A stretch of DNA of 64,000 nucleotides from Talinum fruticosum. Its lineage: Eukaryota; Streptophyta; Magnoliopsida; Caryophyllales; Talinaceae. Below, one piece after another: positions 48,962 to 62,400 of this stretch (the first letter of the stretch is position 1; the number at the start of each line of letters is the position of its first letter). Location: contig JAITYX010000002.1 of the NCBI GenBank assembly GCA_021018815.1, forward strand, positions 7,781,001 to 7,845,000. The letters run 5' to 3'. The notes under the pieces were generated by a model, which did no database searches, was not told the origin of the DNA, and saw nothing but the letters and a program-made list of their open reading frames with translations. The translations under genes and the position numbers were made by a program.

Positions 48962-51900
48962 ATGGTAGACTATCTGGGTTTCTGTTTATATAATTTGAAC
49001 TCATGTTCGGCTTTACATTGAAGATCATATTCATCGATTTTTATCATGGATCAATTTTTCTGGTGAAACCTCATTGCCAAAATGTGGATTATGTCCTTTT
49101 GTGGGTCGAGGCGTTCATGATTTTGTTTGGAAAATTTGTACTTAATTTATCGATGCTGGGAGGAGTTCTAGGTGTTTGATGAAATGTGGCAGAAAGTATG
49201 CTTTTGCTTTAGGGTTCTATATTCAGCTAATGTCACGTTGAAGAAATTTCTAACTTCGTGAACGGAATTCTGTTGCTGCAGGGAACTCCTGTTAACATTA
49301 TAGTAGGCTCCCATGTCTGGGTTGAAGACCCACATGTGGCTTGGCTTGATGGGCAAGTGGTAAAGATTACTAAAGATGAAGCAGAAATTGAGACGTCAAA
49401 TCGAAATAAGGTATGCTGTCGCTGACCTTGTGTGTCATCTTGATTTACTCCTAAATTGCAATTGAACTCCTTGATGGGGAGCTTAGTGAACGAACTATTT
49501 GGTTTCATATCGAAGGCAGCCGTAGTTTCACTTTCACACTTTCACCGTGAATTGATCATTATACTTGGTTTCAAAATATTGCTGTTCCAACTCCTCCAGA
49601 ATTGTTGTTATTTTAATGTCTTCTGGGTGCTGTATAGGTTACTGCAAAATTGACAAAATTATACCCTAAAGATACGGAAGCTCCTCCAGGTGGGGTTGAT
49701 GACATGACCAAGCTACCTTATTTGCATGAACCAGGTGTTCTGCAGAACCTGAGAGCTAGATACGAGCTCAATGAAATCTATGTAAGCACTGCTTGATCTA
49801 AAGAGTAGCCTCCCTATCTTCCTTTTTTAGCTTTTCTTGGGTTTGGGGGTCCAGGGAGGAGGAGAAACAAATATAAACAGGAATATTGCAAATACCTGAG
49901 AAAAGGAAAGGTGTGATGAATGAAGAAGAATTCTGCAGTCACTATCATTTATGTTTCAAGGTTCCACAATGAATTCATTTGAATATGCTTGTTAATGTGA
50001 CAGACATATACTGGGAATATACTTATCGCTATCAATCCCTTTCAAAGGCTGTCTCATCTGTATGATGCTCACATGATGCAACAATACAAGGGAGCGCCAC
50101 TGGGAGAGCTAAGTCCTCATGTTTTTGCTGTTGCTGATGCAGCCTATAGGTACTCCCCCTCCCAATTGGCTCAGAGCTGTTTGTGTCTTATGCAAATATC
50201 TGATATGGATAGGCTGTGGATGACAGGGCAATGATAAATGAGGGGAAAAGCAACTCGATTCTCGTAAGCGGTGAAAGTGGGGCTGGTAAAACTGAAACCA
50301 CAAAAATGCTTATGCGTTACCTTGCCTGTTTAGGAGGCCGTTCTTCCACTGAGGGACGTACAGTTGAACAACAAGTTCTAGAAGTACGATCAGACTTTAA
50401 TACTTAGTTATAATTATGGGTTATGACTATCTCAATCAATCTTATCTTTATCTAATGAATTGCAATGCAGTCAAATCCAGTTCTTGAAGCATTTGGAAAT
50501 GCCAAAACAGTGAGAAACAATAATTCCAGGTCAAGCATTCATCCTTGATCATGACCCCCCTCAAAAAAAAAATTGGCCTATATCTATTTTCAGCTGAATG
50601 TGTACAAGTACAACTGACTTTCATATATACCTGGAATGCACTATTGCTAATGATCAGTCTTGATCTGACATTTAAGTATCAGTTCTGAGATTTTAGGCTC
50701 ACCGTTGTGATATTGTTGCTCTAAACTTGTTGCCACTGCAGTCGTTTTGGTAAATTCGTTGAGATACAGTTTGACAAGCGTGGAAGAATATCAGGGGCAG
50801 CCATCAGAACATACCTTTTGGAAAGATCTCGTGTTTGTCAAGTCAATGATCCTGAGCGTAATTACCATTGCTTTTATATGCTTTGTTCAGCACCGCAGGA
50901 GGTGTGATGCTTTCACTCACTATCCATTAAAAAGTGTTTATTTTCTTCGACATTTCAATGATGTTAAGTAGATAATATTTCTGTGTGGTCTCGGTGTTCA
51001 GGAGATCGAGAAATACAAATTAGGAAATCCAAAAATATTTCACTACCTTAATCAGTCGAAGTGCTATGAACTGGTTGGTGTGAATGATGCTCATGACTAT
51101 CTCGCAACTAGAAGAGCTATGGATGTTGTCGGAATCAGTGAAAATGACCAGGTATATTTCTGAACTACTTCGTGTTTTATGGTTTTGTAATTTCTCATCC
51201 ATAGTAACTTTCTTTTCTGCAGGAGGCAATATTTAGAGTTGTTGCTGCAATTCTTCATCTGGGAAATATCGATTTTACTAAAGGACAAGAGGTAGACTCA
51301 TCAGTTCTCAAAGATGACAAATCAAAATTTCATCTTAAAATGGTCTCCGACCTTCTCATGTATGGACTATCTCTGAACACCAACCATTTAGGACAACTTT
51401 TCTGAACTCAAAAGTAGCAATAGCCATTTAGTTGATGATTATTTCAGGTGTGACCATGAAGCCTTGGAAGATGCACTATTAAAACGTATCATGATTACTC
51501 CTGAAGAAATCATAAAAAGAAGCCTTGATCCACTTAATGCAACATTCAGCAGGGATGGTTTAGCTAAGACAATATACTCTAGACTGTTTGACTGGTGAGA
51601 GGCTGGCAAGAGATAATGCTTTTCATTCGGGATGGTAATTGATTTTCAAGTTCCTATTGTGAAATTTCACTCATGTGAAGCATGTATCCCTTGCGCAGGT
51701 TGGTTGATAAAATTAACGTATCTATTGGTCAGGATCCAAACTCAAATTCTCTGATCGGCGTCCTTGATATTTATGGTTTTGAAAGTTTTAAGCATAACAG
51801 GTAAAGTGGGTAAAATAAAGGAAGAATTTATATTATATAATGTAGCTCATATATAATGCTTGGTAGCTAAAAAGGTTGAATGCATAGCAGAAAGCATTTC

Positions 51901-54900
51901 ATCTCCACCTTGATTCATGTTTTGTTTAGCTGCATCCCCTTCTGTATCTGTTAGTCTTAGCGTTCTGGCTTCTGAAGAGAATGGCTGAAATGCTTAGGAT
52001 GATTTGAGAGATTTTCTTTAATTAGGCTGGTTAAGGAGAAAAGGAATCATTCTGTGAGTTGGGTTTGAGTTTCTAGATTTGAGGAGTGGGGCTAAGGTTA
52101 GGTACTATTGTAACGCCCCAACCCCTCCCAAGCTGCAGACATTATCAGGAATGGCTTCAAGGATATGACTGGGGTATTAAAACTATTGTGTTTTAAACAT
52201 CTCAGTGGTGGCTTGTGGGTGTTTCTGTGCACTTGTCTTCTTAGGATCCTTGTGCTTTGTAGGATTCTAATTTCTGGGATAAACACTTCTAGCAAGCTCT
52301 TGGACGTATATTTCCCATGAGTCATCCATTGTTCTGTCCATGGCAATATAGTGAGGCAAAGTGCAAAAGGTTTAATGGAAGAAGACATTTCTTGGTCTAG
52401 TTTGGTGATTAGGTTGAAGTGAAATGGTTGTATTTTTAAGGCTAAAGCTATGATTCTCTTTGGAAAAAATGGTTGCTTTTGCATTGGTATCTCATTTTGC
52501 AATTGAGGAGTTCCAATTTCCTTTAGTTGTATACTTTTTCCATTTCATTTTCAAAGATATGGGAGAAAATGCTTACTTTTGACATCAAATTGTGCAGCTT
52601 TGAGCAGTTTTGCATTAACTTCACTAATGAAAAGTTACAGCAACATTTCAACCAGGTGAACAATTTTAGGTTAATCACCTAAAGTTGAAATCATGTTATT
52701 GGTATAAAGCTAATTGATTCTTATTAAAACTTGCAGCATGTCTTCAAAATGGAACAAGAGGAATACACAAAAGAGAAGATTCAGTGGAGTTATATTGAGT
52801 TCATTGACAATCAAGATGTTCTTGATCTGATAGAAAAGGTTCCTCTCATTTTTCATCTGTCTTTCATTAATTGCAATCACCCAAAGTTATCAGTATTTGA
52901 TGCCATATACTTTCTGTGGGGGGGTGGAGGTTTGGAAAGAACTTAGGAAGATGAAGTATTTTGTTGACATGTATTTAAAACTGGAAATAAGACAATTAAT
53001 GGGATTTAGTAATATAACAAGTGAAAAGATGTCCACTAATAATGTTTAACAGAAGAGGGGCACAGAAATTGATCTTTAATGATAACCACTATATGGATGT
53101 GGCTTTGATTATAAAGAAATGATGCAAAATATCTCCCTAAATTGTTCTGTACTTCTTCTGCAAGTATAAATCAGTCACCCTTTCAAATCTGAAGTGAAAT
53201 GGTGATAGATTTCCTGTGATTCAGTTGTAGAGGCATGGCTAGATGCATGTTAAACCACACTATCCTGCCTTATGAGGGAATCCAGGGCATCTATTTGGAT
53301 TTTATCATAATTAGTTTGAAATCCTTCAATTTTTGACAATTTCTGGCTACTACGTGGAAATACAAATGATAATATATAACTCATTCCTTGCCCAAAAAAA
53401 AAAAAAAAAAAAGTAGGTATCATGTGTTAAGGCATTACTTAACATGGAAGATTATAACCAGTTTTCATTCAGTTTCCTACATCAGTTGATATCTCTAAGA
53501 CTTCTCATTGCTGATATGCCCCTGAGGTTCCCTTCTTGAATTCCACAATCATATGTGATCTCTAAGACTTTGTTTTAAAGGAGGAAAAAAAGGGGGGAGG
53601 GTATCTGCTATACAACCTTTTTGTCTGATAGGAACTGGTCAAGCCTGTAAAATTGTTCACATCTTTAGTTGATGATGTAAAATAGAAGGATGATAGCAGC
53701 AGTTTGAGTACAATCTCAATGTTTGCAACTTGGGTAATATGTGACATGCACTTTTGGAGGAAGAACCATAGTATCTCTTTATATTTCTGATGAGACTCAT
53801 TTATAATGTTTTGCCTGTGGAAGGAGTATTTTATATCTCATGATTTTTTTAGTCTGCTTTTCACATGGCTAGCATTTCTTGATTGTTTTTATATTTTTCC
53901 AGCTTCAATTTGGGCAGTTGTATCTACTATTTCTCTCCTCTTCGTTAGCAGCACATGTTTTCTAGACTAGCATGTAATGTTTGGGGTTTCAGTCCGATAG
54001 CCTCTATTGTTCGTAATGATGGGTTTCCTTCCACATAAGTCATTCCCACACGCCCTCCCCCAAACAAAAAAAAAAAAAATCAAAGAAGAAAAGAAAAGCA
54101 AACTTTCTACATCTCGCCATGATTAGAGAGAAACATGGAGCTGGGAAGATCAATGATGATGATTTGTCCAATAATTCACACAGGGATAATAGAGACTTGT
54201 GACAAAGGCATGAATTTTATAGTCTAAACTGAAACCAATTATCTATTTGCTCTTCCTCTTCTTCCCTTTTCCTTCAAAGCTCTCTCTTTCAATCTATTTT
54301 CCGTCAGAAATCACTGGCTATCTTTCTATCTCTTTACCTGCTTACCTTTCTGTCTATTTATCTCTATTCGTGGCTTTGAACCCCCCTCTGGCCCTGCTTT
54401 TGGATTGGAGGGACGGGGTGTGGGGAAGGGAATGAGCAAATGTTGTATGAAATAATAGTAATCTGCTTTTAAACATAGGCAGCCTTTTTCATTTGTATAT
54501 AGACAGGGGCTTTATTTTATCAATTAGTTGATTTGTGCTAACCAATACCTTGATTTATGTTTATATAATTTTGTTTACAGAAACCTGGGGGATCATTGCT
54601 CTTCTGGACGAGGCTTGGTAAGCAATACTGTAATGATTTACCGGAAATGCAGTGGACATTATATATTCCTCTGCCCCTAACGTTCTCATACATTGTTTAT
54701 ATCCTGCAAGCCTCATTATGATGTGGGTGAGTGAGAATCCTTAAAAGCCAGGCTTATGTACATTTTGGTTTTGTTGTCTTATATTCAGTATGTTCCCCAA
54801 GTCAACACCTGAGACGTTCGCCTCAAAGCTTTATCAGACGCACAAAAATCACAAGCGCCTTCACAAGCCAAAATTGTCGCGCTCTGATTTTATAATATCT

Positions 54901-56427
54901 CACTATGCTGGCGAGGTACAATCTCATAGATAATTTCTTGTTCTTCTCTGTGGTGCAATGCTACTCATTTATACTCGCTGCAATTTCATCCAGGTCCTAT
55001 ACCAGTCAGACCAATTTCTGGACAAAAACAAGGACTATGTAATACCTGAACATCAAGACCTGTTAAGTGATTCCAAATGTCCATTTGTAGCAGGACTTTT
55101 TCCTCCAATAATGGAAGAGACTCCTAAAGCATCAAATAAATCTTCCAAGTTCTCTTCAATTGGTTCTCGTTTTAAGGTAGTTTATCAACAACATATTTGC
55201 TTCCTTCAAACTGTATCCTTCTTCTTTAAAGTAGGCTCGATAGGTGATATTTCTGTATTTTTTTGGTGTAGTTACAACTCCAACAGCTGATGGAAACACT
55301 AAATTCCACGGAACCTCACTATATACGATGTATAAAGCCAAATAACCTTCTAAAACCCGCCATCTTTGAGAATGTGAACATCTTGCAACAATTGCGCTGT
55401 GGTGTAAGTGAAATTTAACTTTATGTATTTTACAGCTATCGATGCGTGGTACATCACGTTCCTTCTGGTGAATTTTTTTTTGACACACACCTTATGTATG
55501 TTCCATAGGGTGTTCTGGAGGCAATTAGAATTAGTTGTGCTGGATATCCTACTCGTCGTCCTTTCTTTGAGTTCATAAATAGATTTGGAATCCTAGCTCC
55601 CGAGGTTATAGCAGGGAGGTGTGTCTTGTGCTCTTTTACCTCAATATGTAATGCTAAAAGATTATTTTTTCCCCTTGTCCTGCCGTCCTTATCTTTTGAT
55701 TTTTATGATCCTCCAGTTGTCCAACTAATCTCTTTTCCTTGTATTGGTTGTTGATTATTTGCTTTATGGACAGCTATGATGAGAAAGTTGCATGTCAAAA
55801 GATATTGGAAAAGAAAGGGCTGAAAGGATACCAGGTAATCTTCGTTTCTTATTCTTGAGTTGATGGATGGCGAATCGTGGTCATGGGTAGAGTTTCTAGG
55901 ATTTCTTGTTTGATGATGCTATTTGGAAGTAAATAGCTGACACATGCATGAATATTAGTGGCCAGAGTTGTAGTTGGGTCTGTATAGTATAATTTGTTTC
56001 TTTTGCTGTGTAGTAAATGTGTTTTTTGTGTTCTGGATCTCTTAGCTTCTGAACTTGGTGTTCCAGGCACCTAGTATAGTAAATAGCATTCTTTTTCAGA
56101 AAATAATGACTTCTACTGAACCCAACCCCCTTCAAGCAGCCCAGCCTCTCCTGATAACAAGAAGAAACGGGACATGAGTCAGACTGTCAGCTGGGAGTTG
56201 TAATGAGATTGGGAGTAGAAAGGACTGGCCATGTGCAACATTTAGTCTGCAAAGTGCACACATAGAAAAGGCCACTTGAAACCATCTTGTATGAGCCTTT
56301 GTGAAGCAATAAAGAGTTGCTAGAGCAATTGCTAGTCTGAAGTCTTAACTATTTCATTTCCCTCCAATTATTTTGCCTGCTCTGACTTTTATGTGGAAAT
56401 ATTTATACTCAAATGGTGTTCTTACAG
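48962..56427 (+). other. Myosin XI motor-domain exons
   Basis: Exons: 48962-48964, 49282-49410, 49638-49781, 50004-50149, 50227-50383, 50471-50529, 50742-50901, 51002-51151, 51223-51359, 51448-51594, 51699-51800, 52598-52655, 52737-52838, 54581-54617, 54789-54915, 54994-55176, 55272-55403, 55509-55618, 55774-55834. Visible motor signatures: P-loop GESGAGKT (exon 50227), switch I NNNSSRFGKF (across 50529/50742), switch [10 protein letters not shown] (exon 51699), actin-binding HYIRCIKPN (exon 55272) and the converter-side [17 protein letters not shown]. The first exon contributes only the ATG. The intron 52839-54580 is long and holds a poly-A run (53395-53411) but no gene. Confidence 0.9.
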
Positions 56428-59400
56428 ATAGGCCAAAATAAGGTTTTCCTGAGAGCTGGTCAGATGGCTGAACTAGATGCCCGGAGAACAGAGGTGCTTA
56501 GTGGTGCTGCAAAAATTATTCAGCGTCGTGTGCGAACTCATTATGCTCGTAAACGCTTTATTGCATTACGTGAAGCAGCAATTTGTGTACAGTCTTTATT
56601 GAGACGTAAGATTTCTGAAGCTAATTATGACCCTGCAACGAGTATTTCTTAAACAAACAACATGATTATTCTCTCATTAACATTGTCCTGAGAATACTGA
56701 ATTGAGTTAATATTCCCCATCTTACTTGTGCTTGTATTCTATTTGTGGCTTTAGAAAGCTTGGCCTGCAAACTGTTTGAGAGAATCAGAAGGGATTCAGC
56801 AGCTATAAGAATTCAGAAGCATGCACGTAAATGCCGAGCACGGCAGAAGTATAGCAAACTTCGTGTCTCGGTGCTAGCCTTACAAACGAGTTTACGGTCG
56901 ATGGCTGCTCGTAAAGAATACAGGTTTAGGAGAAGAAGTAAAGCTGCAGTTGCTATCCAGGTCGATTTGTCAAACTCTGTTCTTTCTGGATTGAGTTCTT
57001 TTCATTAAACTATTCTCTGGAGATTATACTTCTAACACCAGCATTCCATTTGTGCCAGAGCCGATGGCGTTGCCATAGAACTTCATCATACTATAAAAAG
57101 CTCAGAAAAGCATCCATAGTTACACAGTGTAGATGGAGGGGACGGAGGGGGAGGAGAGAATTGAGGAAGCTCAAGATGGTAAGTTCTGCTTGTCATTCCT
57201 TGTTCATTTCTCATTTTGATCTTCTTCTACATAGCAATACCTTGGATTTTCCCAGAAGTTTTCTTGTGCAAGATGTGTATCAGAAGTGGGAGGGGTGGGA
57301 TTCAGCTATTTTCACGGATTCTGCTACATTTTTGTGTAAATTAGTGTCCAATGTTCATATCACATCGGTTTTATATTGCCTTGAAGAGAAACTGTATATC
57401 CATTTGCAAGGGGAGAAAGGTAGAGAGTTAAGAGTTTATAAGAGTACATATGAGTAAGAGTTAAACGAGTTTAATAAGAGTACCCATAGTTGGGAGCTTA
57501 AAGAATTACCTAACTTGGAATGACATGAGAGTTAACAAGAATTCTTTATCATCTAGACTATCCATAATTTAAATCTAGGTTACAGGGGAAAACTAGTAAC
57601 TTAACAGTTATTTCTAATTAACTATCAACTTACTCTTAAACCCTAAATGGCATGTTGATAAAATGGAGATAAAGAGGAGTAAGGAAAAAGAGTTGCTTCT
57701 CATTACATAGTTACTCTTGATTGCACTTCATTACTCCTGCACTAATGACCCCAAACGGGGATAAGGGAGCACTTTTCCTTATCAACTCCCCTCTAACCCT
57801 CCGTACTCCTCTCCCAAATAGGCCCTAAGGGAAAACATAAAAGAAAACAATGGAATGATCAGGTTCTGTGTCTCAAATGTGATAGAAATCTGTTTTTCTG
57901 TATTTATATCAGTGCATTAAATGTTATATATCGTTAAAGGAAGTTGGCTAGTTCTTCCAAACGTAACCTTTTCACCGCAGTTCTTACGGAGGTGTTTAAT
58001 TTTTGGCTATAGTAGTTGAGCAAATAGCCTTGAAAGAAATGCATCTTCCTCCATTGTTATGTTTTGGCTTTTGTCAATCTAGAAATGACTGTCTATGTTG
58101 AATCTTAACGAAAAGAACTATCTTTCAGCGAAGTCATATACTAGCTCATGGATACTCATTGCCTTAATTTCCGGTCTACATTGATCTTTTTGCTTACATT
58201 TGATCATCTACCCCATCTGCATTCTGCAGGCCGCTAGAGAAACAGGGGCCCTGAAAGAAGCAAAAGATAAACTTGAAAAGCACGTTGAGGACCTCACATT
58301 GCGTTTACAGCTGGAAAAGCGACTACGGGTACTACACATTTGACAGTTTATTATGAGCTATAATGCAGATAGTTGATTATCATTAAAGTTTTGTAATGTT
58401 AATCTTGTCAAACGATATATTATAGTGTTTTGAGTAAATTGGCTTTTGAATTCAGAACCATGTAGCTCCAATTATATGCTCAATGATTTGGTTTTTATGA
58501 AACAGACTGATCTGGAGGAGGCAAAAGCACAGGAAACAGCCAAACTGCAGAATTCTTTGCAAGCTATGAAAGAGAAAATAGATGAAACAAATGCTTTGCT
58601 TGAGAAGGAACGGGAAGCTGCCAAGAAGGTCATTGAAGAAGCACCTCCTGTTGTCAAAGAAACTCAAGTAATTGTTGAAGATACAGAGAAAATCAATTCT
58701 TTGAAAGCAGAAGTGGAAAGCTTGAAGGTTTGCCATTCAACAAACTCTTCCTCCTTTATACTTTCATATATTTAGATTAGTTGGTTTGTATTTTTCTGTT
58801 AACAGACAATAAAACCTAAAAGAAACTTCTCTTCTGAGATTATATGTTTCAAGTGGTCATGTGGTGTATATCATTTTGCAACAGAAATGTGTAGTATATC
58901 ATTTGATTCTTGTTCTTTGGATGGAAATACGATGGGTGAACAATTATCAGACTTGGGAAATAGGTTCCACAGGAATTGATGTGGACACAAGACAGATATA
59001 GGGCCTTTTCAAATTTACATACAGAATGCACACAAACATAAACATAAATAGAAACGAACATAAACGAACATAAAAGAGCAGAAACAAAAATAAACAAACA
59101 TAAACGAACAGAAATGAGTTGTTAAAATAAGAAATGAACTAACATAAACGAATGTAAAAGAATATAAACGAACATAAAAGAACATAAACGAACATAAAAC
59201 ATAAATAGATTCTGTTTTTCATGTAAAGTTGAACAGGCCCATAGGAATAGTGGCATTTGCAGAGAGTTAAAGCATGTGCTAAGTGTTGTCTGTGTGCTGT
59301 CAGCTGACATGCAACTGCCGTGACTTTGGCATCATGTCTTAGGAATAGTAAAAGATAGGATGTAGATTGCTGAGTTTATGGATCATTCTGATTTCTGATT

Positions 59401-62400
59401 CCTTCATATGGTCTTGACACAAATAGACATACTCCGAACATACATGTGCATGAATGTATTATAACACAACTGAGGATTGGAATTCTCTATTATACACCCT
59501 CTACACCCTAAATAAAAAGGAGTTAAGTTTCCAGGTCTACAATTGAGATTTGTGCAGCTGAAGTACGAGGAACTTGGAGGAAAGAAGGAACAGACTCTGT
59601 TAGAGCACGTTGTTTTCTTGGCAGTTCCAGCGGTATGTGCTCTGAGTGGAAAGGATGCATGTTTCTGCAGAAGTCACTCCCAGCTGAGTGCTTATAGGAT
59701 AGGGTGCTTTTTCTAGCTTTACTTAATGTTGGGGCAGCCAATGCTCTCAGGACTGTCTCCTCTTATGGACATACAGACAAATGGAAGAATTTGAAACTAT
59801 CCAATTGTCATTTCATTGTGAAGGCAGCTGACCTTCAAGCTCGTATTGATTATCTCCTCACTGTGACAATTTTTTGATGTATGCTAAATTTTTCTGCCCA
59901 AGTCAAATGGATCTTTCTTGATGCAAAAGGCGATTACATGCATGGCTAACCAATAATATTTTTACTTTCTTCACTGGTACTAAATCATACCAGATCATAT
60001 GCACATTTAGTAAGTGTGTTTTGTCCATTTAAGAGGGTAAATGGATAGAGTGAGCATATCATTACTTTTCCTTAAAAGGTCTCTTTAATGTACTTCCGGT
60101 TTTCCCCTCAATAAGAACATACTTGTGTCCTCGTTAAACATGGTTTTCTGAATAGTTAAGTTTTAGCATTTTCTTCTTTCAAACCTCCCCCCAAAAACCC
60201 CCATCAAAACAACAAAAAAATCCAACAGCATAATTTAGGTGTAGTGAAATTTGATACCTTTTGGAAGGCACTCATTTGCATCCGGTTCTTGTGCCTTACT
60301 ATCATCCTTCAGGCCTCATTTGAAGCAGAGAAACAGAGAGGTGATGAGTCTGATAGAAGACTTTCTGAAGCACTAGAAGTGAGTGAAGAAAGGCGCAAAA
60401 AGTTGGATGATGCAGATAGAAAAATCCTGCAACTTCAAGAATCTTTGCAGAGGTAATTTAGACATAGATATCTCATGTCTTTTTGACTTCAGCAATTGTC
60501 TATACGTACATATCATAGTCTCTCTGAGAGGATCCATAAAGAAACTAATCGTTTAGGTAGGTATCAATTTAGCATAGTCTCTTCTGCATGTTTATTTTAT
60601 ATGGTCAAATTACATGAAAACATATCTTTTTCATCATTTACTAACAAATGCAAGAAAACTGTGCCTTTCTATGAACTCAGGTATACCTCTTACATCATTG
60701 GCATCATTAGCAACTGGTGTATTTGATGAGAAATCTCCCTTTATTCTGGGTGTTAATTTGTTTAAGATATATGCATACAAAGTTGTTTCCATTTCTTAAT
60801 GAGTTGAATGAGTCATTTTGGGCTACTTCTTAGCTTAGGATCGTACTATGCCACTAGAAAATGGCTAACCAAATGGTATGCCTTTTCCATCAAGTTCTAA
60901 CAAAAGTAGCTTATCCATAATTGCAGGGGTAGATTGTATTGATATAACCCCTGAGCTCAGCCTCGGGCTGGAGCCTTGTGAGTGGCAATGGGGTTAACCT
61001 GCAAATAATAGATATTGTGAAACATAGGTCCTAAACTTTCAGAATATAGAACTTTTCACTTTGTTGCTGACTGGAGTTTGACCTTTCCAATCAGGCTAGA
61101 AGAGAAGCTGTCCAATTTGGAGTCAGAGAACCAAGTTCTTCGTCAACAAGCTGTGTCAATGGCCCCCAATAAGTTATTGTCAGGGCGCTCAAGGTCATTT
61201 CTTCAGGTATTTCATATTTTTCTTCGCTTTTTTTGGGGGAGTGGGGTGCTTGGGTCCTTAATGGACCTAAAAGGCTGAGGAGGGTTCCAGGCCCGGGATT
61301 AAGAATGTTAAGGGACCCAGGCTGGGCTAAGGCACAGCTCCTTGATCACCCACATTTCTCCATTGGGGGAATGTGTATTCCAGGGTTTGAACCTGGTTAT
61401 TCCCAAATGAAAGGTGGTCTGGTTGCCATCAAGCCAGAAGCTCTTTGTAAGATTGAAAAAGTATGGATGCCTTGTAATGTTGCACTTTGTCTTGATTGGC
61501 AGAGGGGATCTGAAAGCGGTCATTTTGTGGATACAAATTTTCGGGTATTTATGCATGAACATTCTACCTATTTTAATGGCAGCTCTGTTAGCAAGTCGAA
61601 CTTTGCATCTTATTTGCCACTATTGATTTAACTTTCTTCAACCCTCTTGTTTTACTGACAGGATCTGCATAGTCCTTCGATGAATCATAGAGAATCAGAA
61701 ATAGAGGAGAGACCACAAAAATCTCTTAATGAGAAACAGCAAGAGAATCAGGACTTGCTGATTAGATGCATTGCACAGCCTTTGGGCTTTGCTGGAAACA
61801 GACCGATAGCTGCTTGTATAATATACAAATGCCTTCTTCACTGGAGATCCTTTGAAGTGGAGCGAACCTCTATTTTTGACCGGATAATTCAAACAATCGG
61901 TCATGCTATTGAGGTTTGAAAACTCCGATATCAATCTTGGACTAGTTTGTAATGACAATGATGCTAGAATAACCCACTTTCTTTGAAATGAAGGCCCAGG
62001 ATAACAATGAGGTCTTGGCTTATTGGTTATCGAATGCCTCAACACTTCTGCTGCTACTACAGCAGACATTGAAAGCAAGTGGTGCAGCTGGGATGACCCC
62101 ACAACGTCGCAGGTCATCAGCCGCTCTTTTGGGAGGATACAGGTAAAAGCAGTTTTCATGGGCAGGCTTATTTTTTAAGTAACAAACAGAAGCATAATCG
62201 TAATCAAAATCACATTGCCTCATTTAAGAGTTTCCGTGGAACCCCGGCTGGAGTTAGTCTTTCCTTTGTCAATAATGGCATGACGGGTGGAATAGATGCA
62301 TTGCGACAAGTTGAAGCCAAGTACCCAGCTTTGCTTTTTAAACAGCAGCTTACAGCTTATGTAGAAAAGATATATGGACTGATAAGAGACAATCTTAAGA

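Larger units (their letters stand above)
56428..61206 (+). other. Myosin XI lever-arm (IQ) and coiled-coil exons
   Basis: Exons: 56428-56605, 56755-56960, 57059-57178, 58230-58328, 58506-58727, 60313-60452, 61095-61206. IQ-type segments bind calmodulin-like light chains: [67 protein letters not shown] and [16 protein letters not shown]. Coiled coil begins at [15 protein letters not shown] and continues to [11 protein letters not shown], supporting dimerisation. Introns 57179-58229 and 58728-60312 are large and repeat-bearing. Confidence 0.9.

Noticed and set aside
52098..52502. 134-residue minus-strand ORF inside a myosin intron
   Set aside because: No recognisable domain, antisense within a well-defined intron, no promoter or splice context; probably chance.
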